Assembly (NCBI RefSeq): GCF_047495875.1
Contig: NC_092459.1
Coordinates: 42,644,490-42,708,489, forward strand
DNA from: Pithys albifrons albifrons
Taxonomy: Eukaryota; Chordata; Aves; Passeriformes; Thamnophilidae
Reading direction: 5' to 3'
Length of the DNA: 64,000 bases
Of this stretch, positions 36,801 through 48,900 are shown piece after piece. Every line of letters starts with the position of its first letter. Position 1 is the stretch's first letter. A model generated the notes under the pieces. The model made no database searches. It was not told where the DNA came from and saw only the letters and a list, made by a program, of their open reading frames with translations. The translations under genes and the position numbers were made by a program.

Positions 36801-38741
36801 ATTGTGAGAAAAATCACCCAGATCAGCAGTATCATAATACCCTTAGCTCATCAAGATAACAGTGCAGCAAAGATAAAGAAGTGAAAACTGAAGAGCAAAC
36901 AGTTGCTGCCCTGATTATTTATGAATATAAATCAGTACGAGAAGATTCTATTAATTTGTGAAAAATTTGGATATTACTGGAAATTTTCTTTGAACACCAA
37001 AATATTCTGTTTAATTTTCATTTGCAATATGTTTCCCCTTTCATGCACTACCATCTGGTATACTTGGGTAAAATTCGGCAGACAAAGAAAGAATTTTTTA
37101 AAAATCTGCTTTCTTTCCCATGCCAAATAGCAAAGTAAATCGATTTCACTATGGTCAAAGTAGAATATATCTAAACTTCACATTTTATACATACATTGAC
37201 TATAAAGACTATTGTGCTTTCAGAGTCATTTGAGAACAAGGGCTCACAAAGGTAAAATTTATGAGGGCTTTAAAACACACCATGTCCCATAAGCTGCAGT
37301 AAATAGTCTTAATAATTAAGTGACAGTCTCAAACATATACACAAAACTAAATAATCTCTGTGAAATTCCTAGCCAGCTAAGGTGCAGGGATTTGGGAAGC
37401 AGACTGCTTTTTTCACACTATAGGAGAGAGACATGGATTTATACTGACTGCACATATTAATATCTCCATACCATGGATTTCACTTTCAAGTAGGATAGTT
37501 TCATCCACTTTCATTATCCATTCTTCAACAAAGGGTGTGGGGGAAAGAAATCACTTAAGTTATAGATATACCTGAAATATTTTAAGATGCAGAACTGAAT
37601 TTCACACTTAGCCTATTTATAGACATATACAACTGGTACAGTGTCCATACAATGATAATTACTTCATTACTAACATACTGCAATGCAGATTTGTTTGATT
37701 TCTGCTTTAGTTACCCCGTAAGTATTTGTGTTGCAAAGAAAGGATGAAGCTTCAGTGCTTCCTACAGTACAGGTGGTGACTGACATTACAGTCCCACTTG
37801 TACATCAATCACCTCTGCAGAGCATGGTGACTATGAGATTATGATGTAATAGAGTCATCCTGGCTGCACAGTTCTTGGATCTTATGGTTCTTTCCAGATG
37901 TTTAGTTCCAATATGCATATCTTTTCATTCTCAATGGCTTTGAAGTACATGTATGAATATTTATTTATTTTAGTGCTTTCAAGCAAATCTATAAAGGAGA
38001 GTGGAACAGTTCCAAGAAACTAGAAGAAAAATATTAGATTGTATGCTGTATCTACAGTCAGAGTTTTCACTGATAACCTCTTCTCCATAGTTTTTTCTTC
38101 CTTCTTTCCAGTAAGGGAGTTTGCTCTAGGACTGAGCAGCTTTGATGGTTCGGTGCTTCAGCAGGTTGACACCACTTAGACAAAACAGAAGTCACCAGTA
38201 ATTTTCCTTGAGTAGGGAAGACAAAAAAAAAAAAAAACCAAAACAAACCACATTTATTTTTTCCTCCCTAGCATTAAGGAACAGAGTACTGGGTGTGAGC
38301 ACCTACCGGAAACTGTTCTGAGTTGACTGAATTTTCTTTTCGTGGAAAATTTAACAACCTCAAGCCATCTCCATTTCTAGCTTTTTTAGATGGATTTCCT
38401 ATAATCGTTGATGTGGATCTGCCTTTACCTGACATTCCCAAGCATTCTATTGCATACATACTCCGAGTTCAAGGAATGAAGAGACTGGGACCTCAGGCAT
38501 CTCATGTCAGTGCTGCCAAGTTGCACTGGTACTAGGTTTTTACTGAGACTTTATTTGCTTAGTAACCATAATGGCATTCTTTGTAGATCGGCCAAGCCCG
38601 GTGCCAGAAGTTATGTTAGAAGTTATTCCATTGCCCCATAGAAATCTCTATAGAGCATTATACATATACCCAGTAAATAGGCTCAAAACACAATCTGTAA
38701 GTCAGGATTGTAAGGAGATACATGGAAGAGATCATTTAATG

Positions 38742-38820
38742 TAAAAAAAACCAAAAACAACAAACCAAAACCAAAAACAAACAAACAAAAAAAAACCCAA
38801 ACCAAAAAAACAAAAACCAC
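38742..38820. repeat. A/C-rich low-complexity tract
   Basis: The plus strand is almost wholly A with C in pairs and triplets (aaaaccaaaaac and caaacaaac words). It is the same type as at 25286 and 6547. A shorter relative lies at about 38223-38250. The minus-strand 60-codon frame over it is low complexity and not a gene. Confidence 0.85.
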
Positions 38821-41800
38821 TCAGAAAAAGAACTCTGAAAAACATGCCATGGACTACACACATATAGGGACAATTCTGGAAAGACACAGAAAAATAATGC
38901 CAGGTACGATGCAAAATATTCCAGGAATCATGAACTTTTAGGGGAAGACCATATATATAGTTGTACTTCCATCCTTTTAAAAGTGTCTAACTTTTTTCGG
39001 AGTTTTGATAAAAGCTTTTACCAATGGCATCTGAAGAGAGGGCCCAGAGCCTCCCACTTTACCGTATTAAACAGGGAAACTCCAGAGGCAACCAGCCTTA
39101 TATTCTTTCAAAGAGAGACATTATGTGCAGCAGTGTACTGATGGGATGAATCCAGTGCTACTGCATCTGTGATACAAGCCTTAGCCTGCAAGGGCTCTCA
39201 GTGGTTTCATCTCAGTTCTCTGGGTTTGTGCTCTGTCAAGTGTTATAGCAAAACAGTGATAAAATTTAGATCAAGCAAAATAAAATTATCAGCTTTCTTG
39301 ACTGTCATCAACAGCTTAATACAGAATTTAATTTGCTGAAGCAAATGCTTGAGGGATTTTGTTTTGATGCCCATTTTATTTTTTTTTCTCCAGAGTAGCA
39401 TCATAGATGAGGATATCATTGATTTGCAGCTCTAGAGAAAAACAGAATCTGTTAAGATCAGAGTTGCTATTATATTATTAGTTTCAGTTGTGTGAAGTTG
39501 GCATGGGATTTATTTGTCTGTAAAGCAACAGTAATTATCTCATGTTATCAAGAGTTTTAAAAGTATTTTCAAATATGATGCTAAATAATTACATATCTTA
39601 ACAGTCCTACAGCAGATAACATAAGAATTTAAAATGTGTATCTTCTATAAGTCCATTTTGCTCACTGAAAAAGAGCTGTGTAAAACTCAGCTCATAATTT
39701 GATAAACCCAACCCAGAGGAAAGGGAGGCAACAGATGCTTTATTTCAACATGAGAGACAAACTTTTTCTCCCCCATTATGTTATTAGTATAGATTCAAAG
39801 GCACAAAGATGATAATTCCAGCCTGAAAAATTAAATTCTTCTCCAGGGAACTTTTTCAAACCAATTAGCTCAATCAGAGCTCTCTCCTGGTACCTGACCA
39901 TGCCTAGAGAGTATAATCAAGAGATGATTACAGATGATAACATTAAGGAGATTCAGGTTTAGCACCATAATGGTGGCCAATCAAAAATGTGATTGTCCAA
40001 CTCATTACTCAGGATCTGTGTATAAATCTTGTTATTTACTAACCCTTTATGTCTTGCTATGAAAACAAAACTGATGGGCTCTTACAGTGTAGAAATGCTC
40101 ATTTTAAGATATTTTATCTGGCATAAGCCTTAATGTCTACAAGACAATTCTTTCAGACAATTTTTTCAGTCTCCTTCTGGTTTTGTTGTGATTAAAAGTG
40201 TTTTCATACTTCCAGTGATTTGTCATTCTATCCATGTTTCATAGGTTTCAAACCCAAAATAAAACCTGGCTTTAGTCTTGTGCATATCAAGATCTCTAAT
40301 AAAAAATGCCTTCACAGTACTTAGACCCTTCTGATAATGGTTTTGGAAAGACAGTTTGATCAAGGAAATTCAAATACTTAAATTTATTAAAAAATACAAA
40401 CTAAAAAACCTTCAAGCAAACAATCTTATTGTGAAATAGCAACAGGTTCACCTTCTTACATTGTAAATCAATTTGTTTCTTCTGATTCAAAACTGTTCAA
40501 GTCACATCATGGTTTATAAATAACTTTACCTTGGGAATCACAAGATATCCAATAATTCTGATTGTCTTTTCTATGTATTAGATGTTCCACTTCAACTAAA
40601 TAGTAGAAGCCAGGAATTTTTTAAAAGTCCATTTAGATAGAAGGAACTAATAACAACTCACATTGATTAATTAATACTCAGAGTCATCCAGCTTCATTTA
40701 CTTTGCTGCACTATACATTTTTAGTTTAGAAGAGAGTTCAATGGATTTTTTTATAACTTCCTTCAGGATTTACCCATAAATAGACAGTTTTACCATTTAC
40801 ATTCATGGGTGGCTACGTTCTAGTCATAGTCATTATGTCATCAGTATAACTCCAAGGAATTTTGTGTTTCAGACAGAGCAACTGAAACCTGGATCTGGCA
40901 TAAGATTTACCAAAATTCGAGTAACTTAATTTGATTTGTATTCTTCAGTGTTTTAGCAAAAAGCAAGATAATACTGCAAACATGTAAAAAAAAAAGTCTG
41001 TATCTTACATCAACTTTCTCTAGAGAAATAAGTATGTAACTGTGCTGTGTCCTGACCATGTGAGAATCTCCAAAACTGCTCCACTTCTGAATTAACCGGA
41101 GTGGAACAAGATTATGTGGTCTTGTGGGTCAAACACTTTGAACAGAAACTTAAACTTCCACATCAAGTGAGATCAAGTACTTCTCATTCATAGATTTTGC
41201 CAAAGGGCCTTATTTTTTTCATATGAAGAGTCAGACTGAAATATTTATTGATGTATAACATCCTTGTGAAAGCCAAAAAAGCTTCAAAAGGTGAAACTAG
41301 ATGTGAGAGTTGAAATTTAAAGCTACTAGATTTAAGATGGTTCAAAGATTTCAACCCATTATATGTAACGGTTTGCAAAAATACCTTTTGAAAGTAGTTT
41401 TCCCTAACACTCTTGGGCTATTAGTGAAATCTCTTCTGTTTATTATTTTCATCATGTTCAAACTCTTATCTGATGAAGTGTGAAGGATTTGATCCCTAAG
41501 ATAACCCGCAAAAGTAAATAAATCATCCTAAATCAACTACAGGGTTAGCTAACAGAAAAACAGTCAGCACTTAAGTTCTGCACTACAGAGCACATTTAAG
41601 AGCATAAATGAAAATAAGAGAAGAGAAAAAAACAGAGATATGATTTTGAAGTAAAACGCAAATAAAAAGCACACTGAAGATGCAGCACTAAACCAGGCAA
41701 AAAAAAAATTAAATACACTACCCCATAAATAAGAAGGAACTGAGGCAAAAAACATTTAGAACTTGATACTAATTAAATTAGATTAAAAACAAGAACAGAA

Positions 41801-44144
41801 AAAAATGCACAAAATAAATAATTCTTTGGAACCAGAGACAAATAAGTGGAAGCAAAATAAAAGGGATATACTGTTTGGTAAAACCAAAAGTATTCAATTT
41901 GTTGTAAAATAACACTACAAAGCAATAAAGCTGTACAGACAACAAAAAAAGGCATCAAAGTTATATGTAGTAGAAACAAGGATTCAGGCCTCAGGTGTTT
42001 GCAGGAATGGCTGCAACAAGATTTTAAAGGGTTTTCAACCCACTAATAGTTTTATTTCCTTGCTTTACTTATTTTTACACAAGCAGTTGCAAAATGATAA
42101 ACTACAGGATAAACACCAAGTGATAATAGAATTTGATAAGACAGAACATGTTCAGTACACTATAATTCATGCCAGATGGTGAAAGTAGCAGAAGTTACAA
42201 ACAAATAAATTATATTGTTCATTCAAGTCCAAAGCTGACCTCCCAGAATTCACAAGGGGGATGTAAGATAGAAGAAAACATCTTTGCCTCAAAGTACAAT
42301 TTGTCATCAGCTACAGTAAAAGAAAGCTCCAAATGCCTAAGCAATTACCTATCTTCTTCCCCATTTATTACTTGACCATATTTTGGCCCAACACCAGTCT
42401 ATTCTAGTACTAGGCCCTCAGTACAATTGCTACATCCTTCCATTCAAAAGATGTATTTCTCCTCTCTTCCACCACTGCTTGACAACTCCTTTTCATAGCA
42501 GGGAAGAATGTCTAGTCCAAACCTAGTCCAAGACTTATTGCAGACTGCTACTAAGCTCTCAGGGGACTAAATGAGAAGAAGTGGGAGGAATACCAAACCA
42601 TCAAAAGCATTCATTCTTCCAACTCATGAAGATTACACATGCCCTAGGCCTGATTTGTTAAAACACAAGTAATTCTATTGCTAAAGGGGATTTTTTTATG
42701 ATAGACTCCTGCCAACAAATAAATACTTCAAGACTATTGATTACCATTAGAAGGACCATCATCTGGTACAGTTTTGTCATTTCTAGTCTGAGCAGCTTCA
42801 AACTAACAGCTAAAAGAAAAGATTCTTTCTTATTCCATGTCAGCCACCCACTTCCCTACAGGCAAGTTAAGATTTGCCAATACTTTTGTAGCATATTCAT
42901 GGGCACAATAAGAAAGTATTGCTATTAACTGGCCACAGTACTGACTTCACACTTATTAACTTCTCTGATCTCTTCTTCCTCTGTTCCAAATTAGCAGATG
43001 ATGCCTGTTTGCATGCTTCAGGCTGGAAGTCGACACCCTCGCATCCAGTTGGATGTGTGGCAATAATTGGTCCAGCTGCAAAGCTGCCATTAAGGTCAGA
43101 GGTCCCTCCAGCCCCAGAGGCTTCCTGCAGCTGTGCATCCTCTTATCAGCCTAGCTGCTGCAATGGAGTCTCAGCCTTGCTGGGGTGACTGCTTTCACGG
43201 CTCTTTTGTAAAGAGTAAGGGCCTGACTTCCCAGAGCCTTGGCAGCGTGCTGTCATTTACCTCTATGCAAACTGGGTACAATACACTGCTGGAGCAGTAC
43301 ATCAGACAGATGAAAACTACTAAGATCAAGGTAACAACATGAGATGGTTTCCTCTCAGCAAGAGACTTCAATAAGTCTTTTTCAATTTAAGTGTAAAATT
43401 CTCAGCCCTTTTCTGTACTGTAGATTCAGCAGGGGTCGATTCTTTCACAAGCAAGCCTCTGAGTTGGTTTGGTTTGGGGTTTTTTTCAGGCTTCTTGTTT
43501 TTCTCACAGCTCAGCAAACACAATCAAGGCTGCCACTGTAAAGGTATCTTACCAGGCTTACTTGATTCACACAGCAGGCTGCTATGATGTGAAAGCAGAC
43601 TGATCCAGAAAAATAATAGTAATTAAAGATAAAATTTTAAATGAAAGGCAAAAAAAAAATTAAGGAGCTATGCAAGCAAAACAAATGCTGGTAAAGAAAA
43701 ACTGAAATGATATTTTTAATTATAGAAGAACAAATGGGGAAAAAAGGAAACAAAAAAAAATACTACTGTCTCCCAAAGATGAAAGTGGCACTTCTCCCAG
43801 CTCTTTCACACTGTAAGGAAATAAGCCCTTAATGTACAAAGCAGGATCGATTCAGCAAAACTGCAAGAAAAGGAGGCAAGACCATCAAAGTAGTAAAAAG
43901 GATCAATGCAATGCAGTACACATTTGTGATCTGTAACCTTTAATGATCCAGAAGAGAGGCATACCTGTTTCCTTACTTTTGAGTTTGTTTCTTTTTTTTC
44001 TGTGGTTACTAGTTCTCCAGTTTGTTTCATTTCTTCTCCCTGTAGTTTCACAAAATATGTGTTTACCACTAATTTTATAACTGAATGGTTTTGGATTTAG
44101 TTGGTTTTAGTTTACTGGGGGGAGAAAAGGAGGAAGGATGGGGG

Positions 44145-44177
44145 GTTTGGTTTTTGGTTTTGGTTTTGGTTTTTTTG
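44145..44177. repeat. T/G-rich repeat, ttttgg type
   Basis: The plus strand repeats tttggtttt units about five times after a short G run. It is the complementary-strand counterpart of the A/C-rich tracts elsewhere in the window. Confidence 0.8.
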
Positions 44178-45325
44178 TCAGATGTAACATCTTGTGGATG
44201 CACAGCCTGAAAGAAATTGTAGATGTACAGCATCTTCCCCTTCAGCTATAGGGGTAGGGACTGTCATAATAGTGCCTAAGTAGTTCAAACATCAGCAATG
44301 TTATACATCCAAGCGTGTATGAATTGCAAAGACAGAACCGTACAAGCAAGCTTTGAACTAGATAGCTTGTGTGCTAAAAGCAGTGTATTGTAGCATTACC
44401 ATGGTTCTTCCTCCACCATTCCAAATGAATTTCCTGATGTGATCTATATGAAGAGGATTATAGAGTTCAGCATACCAGTCACTTCAGTCTGGGCAAGTTT
44501 AGTTATAATAGCATCTCTTTCATAGTACAATTACAGTGATGTATAAGAAGAATATGCTGCATCAAAAAAAATTAATTAATCCTCATGGGTTTTTTCATGG
44601 GAGAACGTAATTTTTCCTTCTCTAAACACCAGAAAAATCTATTCATTATATTTGATAAGTACTCTATCCATCCATCCCCCTGTAGACAAGAATATCTCAC
44701 AGTATGATGCATTTCTGTCTCTCTCCAAGGAATCCCAATATTTGCTGTTAAATAAAACAGAGACAGGGTCCAGTCTCTGGGCAAATGGTTTGGCTTAGCT
44801 ATATCCACACTTAGTATTAATCTTTCTCTGAGCCTCAGTCACCTTAAGTCATGCTTATCATCTCTATATGTTTTCATTTCAGTTGAACGTGTCTAGACCA
44901 CTGAGAAATCTGTGTTGCAGTCTATCAGTGTTCCACTGCCAGAAATTGAGGGTGTTTTGGAGGCTTTGGAGGATAGCCTGAGTGTGGACACACTGGAGTT
45001 CATGAGGATGCCAGTCTTGCTGGGATACTCTTGGAGGACTGTACAGGGCAGAATTGCTGCACTACATAACCCTCATGGGTGTGGATGAGAGCTCCCTGAC
45101 ACATGCTATGCCCCAAATCTTACCCAGACATTGCTTCATAAAATTCAGGTGCCAAAAGCATGACTGGGAGCATAATATTTCAATAACATGCATGATAACA
45201 GTGACATCCTCAAGCCCACTCCCTGAGTCTGGTTTATTTAGCAATGTAGATAAAGCTTATAATACACACATTCCTGACTCAATTTTCCACCTCTTTTGTG
45301 CTGTTCTTTTATTAGAATACCCCTG

Positions 45326-45926
45326 TGTTTTTGTTTAGCCTGGCAAAATGCCAACTGCTCAATAGTCTGTCAGAGCCCCCATGCTAGGGAAAGGGAGGGC
45401 CAAGGAAAAAAAATGAAGAAGAAGGAAAAAAAAACAAACCCCAAAAGGCAAGCTTCTTATATTTATACAAAAGAGAGACAATTAGAAACAGAATATGATA
45501 TAACACATATATATGTACAAATGTGGAAAAAACAACAACCACCGAGTCGCCCACTCAACACAGACTTCCACCTTCTCAGCTCACAAAAATACCTCAACAA
45601 ACTCCCCCCAAAGGATAGCCAGCAAGAGAGGAGAAAACCAACGACAAAAGAAAAAAAGTACTTCCCAAACTAAACAGCTGTGAAGTGGTGACAAGGCCTA
45701 ATAATTTCAGCAGTGGTGATAGCAGGCCTGCTCAGCACCCGGACATGAAGTGGAAAGAGAGCTTGGCACCTCCTACACCTTCTTTTATACTTGATTTGAT
45801 GTAAAAATGATATGAGATATCTCTTCAGTTGCTTAAGACAGGTGAGACTTTGTCCCCTTCAATCCACGTCACACTCTCTGGGCTTGCTAATCTGAGGCCT
45901 AGCTAAAACTAAAGCCAAAACTAGCA
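45326..45926 (-). mobile_element. Solo LTR, copy 2 of a same-family pair, minus strand
   Basis: This is a 601-bp LTR whose plus-strand ends are tgtttttgtttagcctggc and aaaactagca, giving proper TG and CA termini. On the minus strand a TATA box (gtataaaag, about 45782-45790) lies about 140 bp from the start, as in copy 1. Shared blocks run in the same order as at 33231 across the whole length, with many substitutions and small indels, so the two insertions are old. The 5-bp flanks ccctg (45321-45325) and cactg (45927-45931) match at four of five positions and differ from the flanks of copy 1. No retroviral genes are attached. The 125-codon frame at 45296-45673 crosses its edge and is a chance frame. 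Confidence 0.85.
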
Positions 45927-48900
45927 CACTGTAGGATTGTACAGTGCAATTGAGTCAGTAGAAATTTTTAACAGGACCTAGAAGTCAGCAAAGAAAAGAA
46001 TAAAGTGAGAAAGCAAGTGTAAAGAAACAAAAACCTGATTACATTAAGACATGAAACACAACTAATAATAATCTAAAGGAATTTAAAAAAAAATAGCAAA
46101 CTAGAAATCCAACTGCAGAAAGAGACAATAACAACTCCCTTTTGCAGAGAAGTTGCTCTAGCAGTTCAGTTGAGTTCCTTGCTGTTTTGCAATTAGTTAT
46201 GAATTTTTGAAGCCCTTTTCTGCTTGCAGAGAAGACACAATGGAGATGACGAGGGCTGATCGCTATGTGTGAGCCAACACTCCCATTAGCAGGCTCTGAT
46301 ACAGTCGCAGCTCTCCTAAATTCATCTGAGTGCTGATCAGTTTCTGACACAGAAAACCTGAAGAAAGAATAAATGTAGACTACAATCACATTTATGAAAA
46401 CACCTGCCTTCAAAGAAAGCCAATAAATATGTGCAATAAAGGATTTGCCTTGTTCTTCTAGGCACATTCACATTACAACTTACTTTGCTGCAGTTAGTCT
46501 TCAAGTAAATGAAGGCAAAATCATTATCTGCTGACCAGTATAATTAAAGAAGTGATTACTTTAAGAAGTAAATGGTAGCAAAATGCATAACCAGTAATCA
46601 GAAGCACAGACCATATGTTTTTAAATATGATCAAATCATTTGGTAGTGTTTATGTGCAATAAATAAAAATCAAATGAAAAATCTGCTGACAGGAAATAAG
46701 TAGCAATAAGGGTAGAGCAATATGTTAAATCCTTCATTCTGGATCATTTAGGTAATGTTCTGTTCATTTTAGATTCATGAGTAGAAGCCTTTACAGATTG
46801 GGCATGCATACCATAAATCTCAGGTTATCCATTATTAGGTGGCATTCTGATGTTTGCAATTGTACATGTTTACTTTGTGCATAATTAACTGCATAATAGC
46901 TGTCTGTGTTCTGCACAAAATTTACACTCAGGCTCTCATCAAAACAAATTACTCTAGAAAGTAGGCCAGTTCCATTAAGATATCCACAGTCTGCATTTTC
47001 TAATAGTGGTTTTCAGCAACCAGAGTTGGAGCTTTGATTTTCCAGCGGTAATCAGAGAAAAATCCAGTCTTTCACAAGTCTGTATGTTTGTGTTTTCAGG
47101 GTATTTTATTAAAGATTACAGGAGTTGCTGGAACACCAACAAGGGGAGAACAGAGCTAAGCCTAGTATACCTAACAGAAGCTGCGATGATACATTTCCAT
47201 AAAAATAATAAGTACTGAGCAGATTTGGACAGGCAATTGATCATTGCACAACTCTACGCTATGGATCAAAAACTTCACCCTGCATTTCTTCTATTTCTGT
47301 GCATGATTACCACTACCAGGTCAACTACTGTAATCCAGTTTCTTTATACACTGTATGTCAGCAAAAGCTTCCAGACTTCTTTCTCCATAAGGCAAAATTG
47401 GACTAAAAAGAAAAAAAATAAAGTAAAATAAAATCATGCTGAAAGAAAGGAGGGAAAGCTACCAATAAAATTAAGAAAGGCTCAAGGAAAGAGGAAAAAG
47501 CTGCTAATATGAAAGGCAGCAGTTACAGATTCAAATGAGACAAAATATAGAGAAGTTGTCAATTTGACTGCTTCATGGAACACCAAGATGATGTCTGTAT
47601 ATTTTTTTAAGTATCTACATGCTACATAAAATATATTTAGTACAAATGTGGGTATGGAGTAAATATCATTTTAGATAAGGAAGTGTTTTATAATAGGAAT
47701 TGTTTGAAAAGTGATTACTGAAAATATGTGAGGAAATCTTATAATCTACTCTAGTGTTTGAAGCAAGAGCTGTGATAAAATGTGACAATCATAGTACAGA
47801 ATAATATAAATATTCTTCACAAATAAAAATTTCTCTCAGGTTGGACAGATTTAAGCTAAAAAAGCATGAAAAATGTAAATCGTCCAGTAATGTTAATGAG
47901 CTTCCATTTTTTCCTCATGAAGGGCTACACTTCAGGCAAACAACTTATGTGTAAAATTAGTTGCAAAGCTGATAACATGTTGTGTACAAATTCCTTTGTT
48001 TCTTTTGTTTTACAAGTTATCCTAAAGTAAATTTACATTTTTTTCTTATAAATAACAATATACTACATTCTTTTGGGGAGGAGGTGGGGAGTGAATGGTT
48101 TGTTTACTGGTTTTCCTTTCTGCGTTTAGAATAAGCTGTAGGGTTTTTTTCAGAACAGCAGTGGGAGGGGCTTTTAAAATTATTTTTCTAATTTCTTTGC
48201 TTGAAAAGGATTCCCCTCAGTCTACATCCTACACCCCCAGAAAATTGTAATACATATGATCTGTGCAATGTCGAAATGTAGGATTTTTCATTTGAGGAAT
48301 TTCCAAGATCTTGTGAAGCAAATGACAGTGCCTTTTCAAAAATCACATTAAAACAGAGATATATTTCTACAGCCTGGCATGGTTTCCTTTATTTATTTTT
48401 CTTTCCAAACCTTTCTCTTTCAAAAATTACATATCAAAACATATCAAAATCAAATTAAAACCTGGCACATTCAGCAAGCTGATGTCTATATATCTTTAAA
48501 TTACCTAGATGCTATGTAAACAATAATTAGTATCAGCTCAGGTACACAGTGAGTGTTATTTTACACTCATCTGCTGCATAAAGAAAGTGCTTTATAATAG
48601 GAATTGCATTCAGTTCTCATGCTGATTAGTCCTAATATATTTTTTCTGTTCCCTTTTGGTTTTGAAGTACAAGGGATGAAGAGCTAGCAAACAAGTCGCC
48701 ACTGCAGGATTTTCCAGACTGAGATATATTTTTTTATTCTCAATTCAGATGCCATAACACTGCAACTTTATATCCTTCCTTTTGGCAAAACATCTCATTA
48801 TTTATATTCTTTCTATATATGGTTTATTAACATATATTGTAACTTAAATTTCATAAAAAATGTCTACAAAGGTAGTTAAGAACCCAATGGAAGCCAATAG

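Larger units (their letters stand above)
33825..45325. other. Long non-coding interval between two solo LTRs, no gene seen
   Basis: About 11.5 kb with no gag, pol or env remnant, so it is host DNA and not the inside of a provirus. A GC-richer patch lies at about 42990-43290 without a recognisable element. One minus-strand frame at 35288-35617 (109 codons) has a non-repetitive, hydrophilic composition in its first 60 residues but no domain I know and no convincing splice sites. A/C-rich tracts are listed separately. An imperfect tRNA-like D-arm word near 39865 lacks a B box and was rejected. Confidence 0.55.

Noticed and set aside
39861..39900. tRNA-like word ttagctcaatcagagc
   Set aside because: It resembles an A box and D stem but no B box or anticodon arm follows at the right distance, unlike the SINE at 32.8 kb.
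42990..43340. GC-richer patch that might be an exon or old repeat
   Set aside because: No consistent reading frame, splice signals or recognisable repeat blocks; composition alone is not enough.
45296..45673. 125-codon plus-strand open frame
   Set aside because: It crosses the edge of the LTR at 45326-45926 and is lysine-rich low complexity.
33231..45926. A complete endogenous provirus bounded by the two matching LTRs
   Set aside because: The intervening sequence has no retroviral coding remnants and each LTR has its own target duplication.
46039..46467. 142-codon minus-strand open frame
   Set aside because: No recognisable domain, hydrophobic patches from T-rich complement, no splice or promoter context; most likely chance.
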